NCBI GenBank assembly: GCA_001949185.1
Contig: BDGG01000002.1
Span: 2,494,467-2,558,466 of the forward strand
From: Ramazzottius varieornatus
Taxonomy: Eukaryota > Tardigrada > Eutardigrada > Parachela > Ramazzottiidae
DNA length: 64,000 nucleotides
Reading direction: 5' to 3'
Positions 46,940 through 57,446 of the stretch are shown in pieces. A program made the position numbers and the translations under genes. The notes below the pieces were generated by a model. It did not search any database. It had not been told where the DNA came from and saw only the letters and a program-made list of their open reading frames with translations. How positions within the stretch are numbered: position 1 is the stretch's first letter; each line of letters opens with the position of its first letter.

Positions 46940-48660
46940 GAATCGAACTGGTCGAACCCGAACTTCCTGGTGAGCCGTTCAAACGCCCATTTGTACAATT
47001 TGCGAGCAAGATTACATCCGTCACTTAGCATGCTCGACTGGTTGGATTCAAGAAACTCGCTAATAACCTACAAGTTCTCAAACAACAGCCTGACGGATGT
47101 TGTATTGTCAATTACAACAGACGTTGAGTTTGCAAAGATTCAGGTCACGTAAGCGGTAATCATCAACATAGCGTAGGCCGCCGTCAAATGGAAGTTCTAC
47201 GGTGGAAACATGCTGTCGTTACCGAAAAATGATAATAATGTAGCAGACGTTTGAGAACACTTCCCACGATGTCTGGTGTGTAAGTGGTGTTGAATTTTTC
47301 CCGGGATGCGTTACACCATCTTATAGTCCATCTTTCTCGTAGGATGTATTTGACTCTACCCGAAAGTGAGAAATTTTCAGATGTATCTTACTCCATAAGT
47401 ATAAGAGAGCAGTTAGCTTCTTTCTCAGCTTAGAACAAACTACCCCCCCCCCCCCAACTTTTTCGGTTTGTGTCATTTGGCAATGGGGGATGCACTAAAA
47501 CACAAACGGTACTTCCTCAGATGAATCGCCGTACCTCCAGTTGTAGCTGCCCCTGACCGGATGTCGAAGCACAATATTGACCACATGGACCTGCACTTAC
47601 AAATAAGTCTTGTACGCTGATTCGATAGCCTGACATGATATCTATATTAATGGCGTTCCCCTTACGTGTTCCTCTTGCGTCATGTTGGCGGTTCTTGCGG
47701 CGAGCTGAAAAACAAAGCCGGAGAATGATCAAAGAAATAAAATGGGCTGTGAGATCGTGCTACCTTACCAAGAGTTTTCGGACAGTTTTCGGAGAGTTTT
47801 CATCGAACACGTAATAAAGAATAGCTGAAAGAAAGCCGCCTGTCCACGACGTAATTATTCACACAAGCCACAAAACTTCTTGGAAGGGAATGTAAGGTTT
47901 TACCTCTTGTCTGCCGATTCAGCTCTTCTATCACAAACGTAAAGTTCGTCTCAGATGAAAATCCGTCAACCCGAATAATGGTTATGTTGGAACTCGAACC
48001 TTTATGCATAGTTTCGCATGCCATGAGAACAACTTGATTACGCTTGGCCTCACATACCACTGCGATTGTCGTCCACTTGCAATACCGAAAGAACCCAGCG
48101 AACAGCTTTGTCGTCCAAGCGATGGTCGACTTTCCCAACGCCCCAGTTTCTAACCGGGTAGGCATTTATTCTTGTTGTCAATGTCAAAGACAGAGGAAGT
48201 GCTAAAAGGAAGCTTGGTGTCTTGCTCAAACCGAACGGCAATACAAGGGCAGTAAAAAACACTGCCAGGTGAACATAGCAAATTTGTCAGGGCGAAATCG
48301 CATGGCGAAGTAGTCAGCTTGTAGGACGCGCGGTGGCGACACGTTATTGCTTTACCTACGATAGCCTAATGAAAAGCGACACGCACGCCCCTGGCAGATC
48401 GCTCAAAAATTTTCACACAGGTTTTTTAACATTGGAAAAACGTTTCTTCCTGTAAGAGACTTTCTGTATTGTCCTCTGCTTCTGCAACAGTGCGATTAGA
48501 TTCCACGAGGTTTCCCCTATTTAAGGAACCGAGACGCACTCAAAACGGCCTGGTACTTCGTGAAATCTGACGCTGAGTTCGCTGTTTTCGTTTCGTACAT
48601 TACCTCATGAAGAGCTTGCGGAGAGCGGTAGCCAAATGAGCTCTGGCATACCATCGCAGT
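46940..48660 (-). pseudogene. Receptor B: decayed natriuretic-receptor-like ectodomain gene
   Basis: Paralogue of receptor C with the same exon order. Minus-strand blocks: 48660-48604 (equivalent to C's DCDDHASAYLATALRKLIMR), 48165-47912 (MPTRLETGALGKSTIAWTTK, FFRYCKWTTIAVVCEAKRNQ, FVIEELNRQTR), ~47705-47665 (AARTANMTQEEH), ~47560-47520 (NWRYGDSSEE), ~47425-47270, ~47180-47150 (NFHLTAAYAMLMITAY), 47068-46950 (ISEFLESNQSSMLSDGCNLA, RKLY). The 48604 exon has 57 nt against 58 in C, a one-base loss that breaks the frame. The block near 47385 contains TAA (LME-stop-DTSENF) where C reads TEKDMSDDF. No membrane segment follows. All of this points to a pseudogene. Confidence 0.75.
47443..47455. repeat. 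C13 homopolymer
   Basis: A run of 13 cytosines between pseudogene B exons. Long C runs are prone to sequencing length errors, so local length may be unreliable. Confidence 0.9.
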
Positions 48661-51050
48661 CTGCACAAGAAGGTAATCAATGTACGTAGTGCTGGCAAGA
48701 GGTGGATAATCGGAGTTTCAAGTGTATTCCTGCGCTAGTGACAAACCAAGTACCCAAGCTTAATGTGGGATACCCACTAGCAGAGATGGTTTTCGGGTAA
48801 GGGGAATCAGAGTTTGCAGAGGCAATCGGATTACAGCCAACCGTACGACCTTATGCACTCACCAGTTGGGAAGTGAAATGTCAAATTTGTAACAATCAGC
48901 TGCGTTTTTTTCTCGCAATTTATGCACCCCAACTTGTCAGCTTAGTCAATTTACAGGCGACACACTCCCGGCAATGAATGCAGCATATGGTGGGGTAGGA
49001 TGATTTTCTGTGGTGATTTTTAACTGGTTACGAGGGCACGAATTAGTAACAAAGAGGCGATGCCGGTACGCGAAAAGTCAAGTGCCCCATTGATTTAAAC
49101 AGGCAATTCAAAAGTTCGCGCTGAAAGCTTGGCGCGAGATCAATTTAGGTATTACTCAAGGCATCTTCTGGAATTCTCAATTTCCGAAAGAGGTAGAATA
49201 CATCGGTCACAAAAATCCAGTAACAAAGTGGATGCCGATCGTACGATCGATGCTACAGTATGTAAGTATACAGCATTACAGCTCTCATATTCCAATGAAA
49301 ACCTCGCGCAGTGGAAAAACTTTTGACAAGCCATACAATAAAAACAGCGGCAAAAACGTCATCAGGTACACTTTCCGTCTTTGCGGAATGCTTGAGAGCT
49401 GCGGACTTGCGCATAAGTAGCTTCGGTCTCCGGGTTTCTCGAATTCAGCAAGGAAAGTCTTCTTTCTGCAAAACCCACGTGACTTTCAGCAATCACCCAC
49501 CACCTTTCGCCATCCAAGATCTTCCTAAAAAAGAGCACCGCTTGGTTCAGATTTATTCGTTCCCAGGTTTATCGCCCGGATCTAAAAAAGCCTGTTTCTT
49601 AACATCAGATGGGCTAACAATTCGGAGGATAGAAACACAGAAAACGCTGTTTTCATTCTTTCAGGAAGAGCTTTGTCTTTGTCCGAACAAAGGCAGTTTT
49701 GGAACACGGATTAGTGTCTATTCTGTATCAGGAAAGCTCTGAATTGGCTGTTCATTCGAGCTAAAAGATACGCGTAATTTAGACACAGATTTTGCTTTTT
49801 TTCCTAGCTGAAGTAGAGACGAAAACATGATTTCTGGTGGCATTTTTATCTCGACCAAATAAGTCCAAAAGTGTGGAAAAACTCCGTAAAAAACCAAACC
49901 ACGACAAGCTGAAAACTGTATGGAAACGCAGCGGAGGATAAAACGCAAAGATCAGAATGTGCCATGCACATAAGATAATCCTAAACTTTCTACAGTGATC
50001 TGCTACACTCATATCGAGCTCGAAAAGGCCGTCAGTGGGCATGCGGTGTTAGAAGAACGAACAAGGGAACAGTATATGGATTAGAAAAAAAGAAGTGTTC
50101 CTTTCCGGTTGCGAGTCAGATGTGCCTGTGAACAACCAAAAATTAGCCGTCAAGCAGCTGAATGTGCCGCAGCAAATATTTGAAAGAAAAACCAGAATCC
50201 GACTGACGTACCGTATCAATCTGCTTACTTGTGGAACCGCGAGCTCGCTCTGTTGTGCTCGACACTGTTTGCTGGTGTTTATTGGAATCCTTGTCCGTTC
50301 CGAGAAACGAATGGCATCAGCTGTCGTACTGCAGGAAGAAAAAATACCGTCAGAATAAAAGCAATCAATCAACGGTCAGCATAGTCAACGTCAGAAAGCC
50401 TCCGCACGACCAGAAACGGCACAGTACGCGAATCCTTAGGCTCATGTTAGCATATTCTGAGGTTTAGGCTTGAAGAAAGCAGGATTCTTACCCTGAGACC
50501 GACGAGTTCGAGTTCGGGCGAAAAGACGTGAAACGACGGGAGCGAACGATATCGCCCCAGTGGTAGGTAAACGCCATCCCTCCGATCCACTCGTCTTGTG
50601 CGTCCGTAAAATATCATTTTTGACTCCACAGCAGTAGTGACACGTTGTGATACAAAAAGCTCAGCTTACAAAAGCTGATCAAGAAACGGATCAAATTCTC
50701 CAGGAAAATGGAGAGTTCCAGAGAATCAAATTCAAGATGGCCACTTGCTCAAAACAAAAGTGCTGAATCAAGCCAGGCTCGGTTGATTCAAGTAGGGAAA
50801 GTCTACAGCTGTATTAATAAGGCTCCGCCGTCCATCCGTTTTCTGTTTAGCCTGAGCTTTCTCAGAGCGTACGACCGCATTGGCTTAAAATTCACCCAAA
50901 AAACGAAGTACTCCACCCGATTAGCTATTTAGTCGCTGTGCTTTCATACAGCAGTGCGCGACTGAATCGTGCAGTTTCACACGGGATCCTAACAGTAGTT
51001 TTGAGCTTGCAACCCTCACGCTAAAGCAAAATCTCAAGATGCTGAAACAA
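48661..51050. other. Stretch between receptor B and receptor C
   Basis: No first exon for B equivalent to C's 57.4-kb exon is recognisable. Near 50443-50360 the minus strand reads MSLRIRVLCRFWSCGGFLTL, a signal-peptide-like start followed by a donor-like GT, but it is unconnected. Nothing else is supported. Confidence 0.35.
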
Positions 51051-54000
51051 TTACTTCTGAAAATGGATCAAGACGACAGCCACGCATGCTCCGAAGACTA
51101 CGATTCCAACTCCAGCACCTGCGGCTATGCCAGTACGATCGTGGTTCCCTGCGGGAAGGACAGTAACGTTAAAACAGCGTCGCGAACGGCAACGAATGAT
51201 CCTCCGCGACGTACTTATAGCTATACAAGCCAGGTCCTTTCCATCGTAGCCACATGCTGGACGGTTTGGTACAGGCCACACCGCCCCTGGCCATCGGACG
51301 CAGTTTACTTCTCGGAGGTCGAATGGCTCCACTTGAAGTTTCGCTAGTAGCTGCGCAAAACAGACTTAGAATAAACTCGCGAGATTGAATGTGGTAATTA
51401 TCATTCTGTAGTGACTGAAGCACCAATGATTTTCCCCCAGAACTTTGGTCGAGCTGCTGCAGGACGTAGTTCAAACCCATTGACGACCCGAACTGGTTAA
51501 AACTGAATTTTCCAGTGCGAAGGTCGAAACTGCGGCCATACATCTTTCGGGCAAGATTGGCGCCGTCTGACATCAAGCTTGATTGGTTGGTTTGCAAGAA
51601 CTCGGTGGCCACCTGTTGTTTTCGGACAGTGTGCTAAAACAGATTGAGTAGGTCTGTGAAGCGCCTAAAAAGCTTCTGATCTTACTTGCGCGGTTATCAT
51701 GAGCATGGCATATGCTGCGGTCAAGTGGAAATTCTGTACATCAAATTCTCGTGTCAGAGTTTTCCGGTAGGTAAACGATCTCCGACTGTCAGACTAAACA
51801 GACATTACCGATGTATCTGACGTATAGGTTGTATTAAACTTTACAGCGGAAGCGTTCCGCCACCCTTCTCTCAGCTGATAACTGTCTGTTCCTGGCGGCG
51901 GAAAATCATCGCTCATGTCCTTTTCCGTGTACAGAAGAACGGAATAAGCTTCTTTGGCTACCTATCACGAAACCAAATTAATAGGCACGGTCAAGCAAAC
52001 AATACTCGTGCTAGTGTGCACGTCTTGTTTTCTGGACTGGATCTGCCTACCTCGTCCGACGGGTCGCCGTACCTCCAGTGATAGTTACCAAAAGCAGGAT
52101 TCCTTTGTGGAACGTTGCAAATGTGAACCTATGTTGGACAAGAACTGAGTGATGCACCATGTTTCTGGACTCCCTACACCAAGGGTCTCGAGACTGGTCT
52201 TACGTGGTCCCCCTGCGTCATATTGGCATGTTTGGCGGCTAACTGTAACTCAAAGATGCTACATGATAGAAATGTGGTTGTGTAGGACGAAGAGGTACAC
52301 CGTACCATAAGTTTCCGCAGGGTCACACCGAAAAGGTAATACAGTATAACTACAGTAAGAGAGATGAAAAACGATAATGAGATCGGAAAACCCATTCTGA
52401 GACGACCAAAATACTGACCTCTGGTTTGCCGATTTAACTCCTGCATCACAAAGGTGTAATTCGTTTCCGATGGGGATTCGTCAACATTCATGACTGTAAC
52501 GTTTACGTGCATTGCATTGCCCAGTTCGCTTCGAACCGTCTGGCACTTTGCGAAGAATCCCGGATTACGTCTGGCCTCGCACACCATGGCAATGGTTGTC
52601 CAGTTGTGGTAACGGAACAGACCACTGAGCATCTTAACAGTCCACCCAGTGGTCGACCTCCCTCCTCCACCAGTTTCCACGAGCGTCGGCCATTTGCTTT
52701 TATTGTCGATGTCAACCACAAAGTGCGTGCTGGAGCGGAGTAAGATGAAAGTATTGAGTTCGTGTAAACGCGGAACAGTTCAGCGAACCGTAATCAGCTT
52801 CAGATTTTCATTCTTAAATTAGATCAACAGGTACGAGGAGGAAAACCTAACTTTTCTAACGGGAATACTTTGCTAAGTCAAATTCTACAGGTGGCGCTGC
52901 CCAGTGCGGCGCCAGACTAAATTCAGCTGGCGACTGACCAAAGTCACCAAAGTTTTAGGCAGTCAGCGCTTGCGATTTACTTTAGGCCTTGATTGAATGA
53001 TTGACGAGCTCGGGACAAAGTTTCTGCATGTCTTGAGAACAGTCATGGTTATCGCCATATCTCACCGTAGCGTGGATAGATTCCGTTTCTTCCAGTTTCA
53101 GAATGTAGCCAGAAGCTCATTCCTAGTTCTGTTAATGCAGGATGGGATACTGTCATTAAAGCCAGCACAAGGCTGCTCTTCCACATTTCCCGGGCAAGGT
53201 TCTGCACGTGGCAGTAAGTTCTACTTTCATGCTACAGTTTAACACCTGGACAACCTTACCATTGTCAGCCAAGATATGAGCGACTAGTTTCCACTAACGA
53301 GTTACCGTGTCCCGCAGTCGACCGCTCGACGCTGGATGAGCAACAACATAAAGATAACTTTTAGAAGTTGCGGAGAAAACTCGCTGGACATGCTGCAGGA
53401 CATCTCGCAAATCCACGATCAAATAAAGTGGGTTTTTGGTAGACTGGATGGCAGCAAAAAGACGGTCGTCCCAGCGAGAGACTCAGGTACAATAATTTTG
53501 TCAAAGCTGCAAGCAATGAGTTTTCGCTCGGAAGTTAGCAAAGTTTTAGCTGTTCCGTTTTTCAATAGAAGTCAGGTGAAAACTGCGATGGCACTCCGGG
53601 TCACGCCATCCCAACCGTGTCATTTCTACTTGGTCTAGCGCATATGTGTTTTAGTGGCATAGCTCGCTCTCCCCTCTGCAGAAAACGTGCTTCCTAATAT
53701 CGGACTGCATTTTCAAATGATCTCCCGCCGATTTCCGGTTCTGTCTGGCTTAGAATACAGCAAAGTGTTGGGGGATGCTTAGGAAATAATTTGGACCTTA
53801 GCTTCTCACGGCAGCTGAGGTAGTTGTCCGCTAGCCAAGTATACGCCAGTTTAGGGAGTTAGAAAAGTTGGGTTTTCCTCCTCGTACATAGATACTCGCA
53901 GTGTTCGCGCAGTACATCATCTTACAGGTGAAGTATAGCACCGTTCAGTGTTACTGCTTGCACAACCCCCTACGGTATGGCCACTTTTAATAATTCAAAA

Positions 54001-57000
54001 CGCCGCCGTGCCCGCCACGATTGCATGTACGGGGTCAGTATCAAACGAGTGTTGTACGACGGCGTACGTTTCTGTCCAGCAAGCACAGTGCACAGACAAC
54101 GTTGCCAACAACTTAGGCAAGTGGCACAAAGAGATGATCCCGGAAGAGCTTGCCAGAGTGCTGTGTGAGCCAGCACATTGCGGCAGTATGGAAAGCTCTT
54201 CCGGGCACCAGTCCAAACACTGCGAGCATGTATCAGTCAGAGCGATCAAACGATCACATACGAGGCCTTGTACATCACCCTACACAGGCGTCAGGCGTGC
54301 TGATACGTCACGTTCTGAACAGCCAGTCAAAAAGTCAGCCTAATAAAACCGGCTATACCCTACGGGGCTGCATCAAAATTGGCCCGCCCTAGTTGCGAAG
54401 TTTACCTTGCACTAGTACCGATCGACTTTATACAGTGTAAAAAATGCATCCCCGCCCGTGATCGCGTGGTCTTATAGTATCAAGCAAGGCTAACCCATTT
54501 CACCTGACCACGCGTAGGGATGTATTCTGTACACTATACTATTAGTCCATTCCCTATGACATGTTGGTCTCTACCGCAGTAATTTTGAAGTTTTTGTCAT
54601 TTCACTGATGGAATTTCTGGTTCTCGATAGAGTTCTAAACGACCAACGGACTCGTTTTGATTTTTGAAGGCATAAGCAAAAGTCTTACGATGGTGCTAAG
54701 CAGAGAAACCCGGGACAGATGAAGCCGGAAGAAGTATTTACCCCCACGTTTTCCGAACTTTAATTTGAAGAGTGCTCCGCACACCACTGCTCATCCCCGT
54801 AGTATCGTGACACCAACTTTACTCCACCTATTGTCTCGAGGCATCGACTTTTGTTCACCGCAACTTATCAATTGTAATTTGATTTACTCTGTGCACCACC
54901 TGTATTTTCAGGGACGAACAACAGCGCTTTTAGGCGGTAAAACAAAGATTGGCTCTCCAGACATTCACCACGTGCACGGTGAACCTTTGAAATGCTCCTA
55001 AACTTGAACTATCCCGTCAAGATATGTGTGTAACGGGAAATGACGCGGCGCAAGCTGGAGTTTGTATTGACACATCAGCAATGATGCAGACATATAACCA
55101 GACACCCGAGGTACTCGCACCTGACCCAAATGTGCGCAGGTGCAAAACTGGACAATTTAATTAGTTTTAGTTGACCCATGCCGCGTTCACCTGGTGGCTA
55201 TCAGTTTTGTCCACGCCCACAGTCAGGCCAGCCACGTATATTGTTTCCGAAGCAACGTACTGTGATGTTTTTTGAACTTCGCGAACTGACGTAACAGTAA
55301 GCGTATGCGGTACGCGCACCCGACGACGTCCGTTCGAAAGGTTCAAGATAAGGATGGGCATTCCGCTTCGTTCCCAATTCCTTCTGGAAAATAGGATTTC
55401 CGCTTCGTTCCGGCCGATCCCGATTTAAAATGCTGCAGTTCTGAATCGGAATTGTTCACATGCATGCGCCACATGGAATTTCATTATGGAAACGGGTTGT
55501 TGATTTATCTGCCGGGGCTAAGCCGAGCATCCGCCTGGTGTTTTGTCTTCCGAACTGCAGTATTGAAATTCCGAGTTTTGGTTCAGCCGTTCTAGAAAAC
55601 GGAAAATAGGAAAATAAGAAAAGTAGGAGTTCCTCTCCGAATCCCATTCCAGAAAGAAGGTCCTGCGGAATGCCCATCCTTAGTTCAAGAAGCATTAAAA
55701 CATGGGCCTTCGCCCTTGTCAACGGCTCCAAACCGGAAACGGCGTATTTCTTCGGTGCACAGCCGCACCGTCGGAGAAGGGAAAGAACCGAGGTAGTATC
55801 AGAAAGCAAAGTCAGCATGACCAGAGACTTGGCCGATGTCTGGTAGATGCGGTAGACAGACAAGAATCACGATTCATTATTCTGCCATCCATAAACACTG
55901 CTTGTCACCTGTTATGACGGTTTTGCAGCCATGTAGCTTCTCGCTTTTGTAGAATGGTAACAAAATACAGTCTGGCAAAAGTGGTGCTCGAAGTCCTAGG
56001 GTTGCTTCTTAATCGAGAAGCGGTGCAGGTAGAAAGCGATGGGAGAGATTTGGAATTGAAAGATCGTGTCAGGAGACTAAGGTCTTCAACGGTAGTGGCC
56101 GGTGCCTATGGTGGTGAAAGGTGGCGTGCGCAGCCTTCGCCTTTTATATTCCTGGAGTTCATCAACTGACGAGAGAATTGAGCTCATGCTTTGGAAGCCG
56201 AGGTCATCTGTTGTGAGATCACCTCCAAAAACTTTTTGGACTTAGCTCGCTCAATTTTGAAAGACAAAGTTTGATATTCCCACTCGAACAAACCACATGG
56301 TCGCTGCGCCAGTTCAGCGAATTGGAAAAGCCCAGTTCTCTTCTTCATTCCAACTGTCCGTAAACCGTCGATAATGGCGTCGGTAGGCAGCCCAAACTTT
56401 AAGGTATTGTTACCCGAAGCCGAACTTAGATCGGTGTCTCCTTGATTTCAGAAGAGCCCGTATTCCGCTTGAAGGTCTGTACCGATCTTCTACCTGACTA
56501 TCGTACCACCCAATTTTTTCTGCGGAACTTGTGACATCTCGTTTGAGAGCCCGCGGTCAGAGCTTGCGTTAGCGGTACTTTGTGGGTTTTTGATTGCAAA
56601 AAGTTGGACATGAGAAATGAGTTTTAAGTAGAGATGAAATTTTCAAAACAATTGGCGTAAACGACATTGTTTTTCCAGAATCACAGTGACGACGGATCTG
56701 ATCACTGTAAACTTATGTGAAAGAAGCGTGTTTGGGCTACATTAGGAAGGAAACAACTGAGGGAAAATCTTTTTCCACTTTGGGGAAAAAAGTACTGTAG
56801 TGCTACCAAATTATCGCGCACTCAACCACGTGAACAGTAAATGATACCCGGTGACAGCCAGCGAGGCTAAACTGATAACATCTGATCACACCGGACAGCG
56901 ATAACTCATCACGTGGTTCAGTGCGCGATAATTTAGTAGCACTACAGTATATGAACTTCACCGGGAAAAAATCCGACAAGACATAAGAAATGATCTGATA

Positions 57001-57446
57001 CCTCATGATGAGCTTCCGAAGCGCAGTGGCCAAGTAGGCACTTGCATGGTCATCGCAGTCTAACAGGAAAAACAGAAACAGAGGTAACATCTGTATCTGT
57101 AGAAAATTCTACTTCACAAAACCTGCTAGGTACCTGCTTCGTTAGTAATGAAAACGGTGAGGTTGGCATTTTGCCATCTGGACTCGTGGGAGTAATAATA
57201 CTTTGCGAGCAAGTCGTCACTAGCAGGCATCAGGTCTTGGCACTGTATCCATGCCGGATCGGTAACGATGTTCTGCGAGATGATAAGCTGGGGATAAAGG
57301 TTTTTTATGTCTTCCAGCGCAGATTGATATGGTGGCTCCAACAGGAAGAAACTTCCCATTTCTCCAGCATGGTACAAGATCAAAGTGATCACTTCGATGC
57401 GATAAGCTGGGGCAGAAATATTAGCAGCGGTTCCCGAGCTGAGCAT
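51051..57446 (-). CDS. Receptor C: natriuretic-receptor-like ectodomain with TM and no cytoplasmic domain
   Basis: Type I membrane protein with an ANF-receptor ligand-binding fold. Minus-strand exons: ~57446-57136 (ISAPAYRIEVITLILYHAGE…NLTVFITNEA), 57059-57002 (DCDDHASAYLATALRKLIMR), ~52719-52419 (STTGWTVKMLSGLFRYHNWT, ETNYTFVMQELNRQTR), ~52242-52204 (LAAKHANMTQGDH), ~52090-52055 (NYHWRYGDPSDE), ~51965-51835, ~51735-51690 (NFHLTAAYAMLMITAQ), 51612-~51470 (ATEFLQTNQSSLMSDGANLA), 51350-51215 (CVRWPGAVWPVPNRPACGYD, GKDLAC), 51148-51051 (HDRTGIAAGAGVGIVVFGAC, VAVVLIHFQK, TAA). The RWPG…PACGYD…AC segment matches the membrane-proximal region of receptor guanylyl cyclases. The frame ends four residues after the helix unless the weak donor AA|GTAATT is used. 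An exon is probably missing in the 4.3-kb intron. Confidence 0.72.
54139..54205. repeat. Pre-miRNA-sized hairpin
   Basis: Perfect 13-bp arms CCCGGAAGAGCTT (54139-54151) and AAGCTCTTCCGGG (54193-54205) enclose a second paired block (GCC…GTGCTG / CAGCAC…GGC) with loop TGTGAGC. The 67-nt size and bulged two-part stem resemble an animal miRNA precursor. It lies in the long intron of receptor C. Strand is undetermined and no expression evidence is available. Confidence 0.45.
54763..56145. mobile_element. Inverted-repeat element with CTCCGCACACCACC ends, copy 2
   Basis: The left end GAAGAGTGCTCCGCACACCA and right-side sequence GGTGGTGAAAGGTGGCGTGC (near 56110-56130) correspond to the ends of the element at 32244-32888. 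The block GTGCTCGAAGTCCTAGG…TTGGAATTGAAAG near 55985-56060 matches GTGCCCGAAGTCCTTGG…TTGGAATTGAAAG of copy 1. It is longer (~1.4 kb) and more diverged, perhaps with internal insertions. It lies within the receptor C intron. Confidence 0.62.
56793..56949. mobile_element. TACTGTAGTGCTAC MITE
   Basis: Terminal inverted repeats of about 40 bp: TACTGTAGTGCTACCAAATT, then ATCGCGCACT and CCACGTGA. The right end is a near-perfect reverse complement. About 157 bp, non-coding, in the intron between receptor C exons at 57002 and 52719. Confidence 0.82.

Noticed and set aside
53948-54343. 131-residue plus-strand open frame as a gene
   Set aside because: It spans the 54139-54205 hairpin and has no homology signal or splice context. 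The apparent ORF is likely chance.
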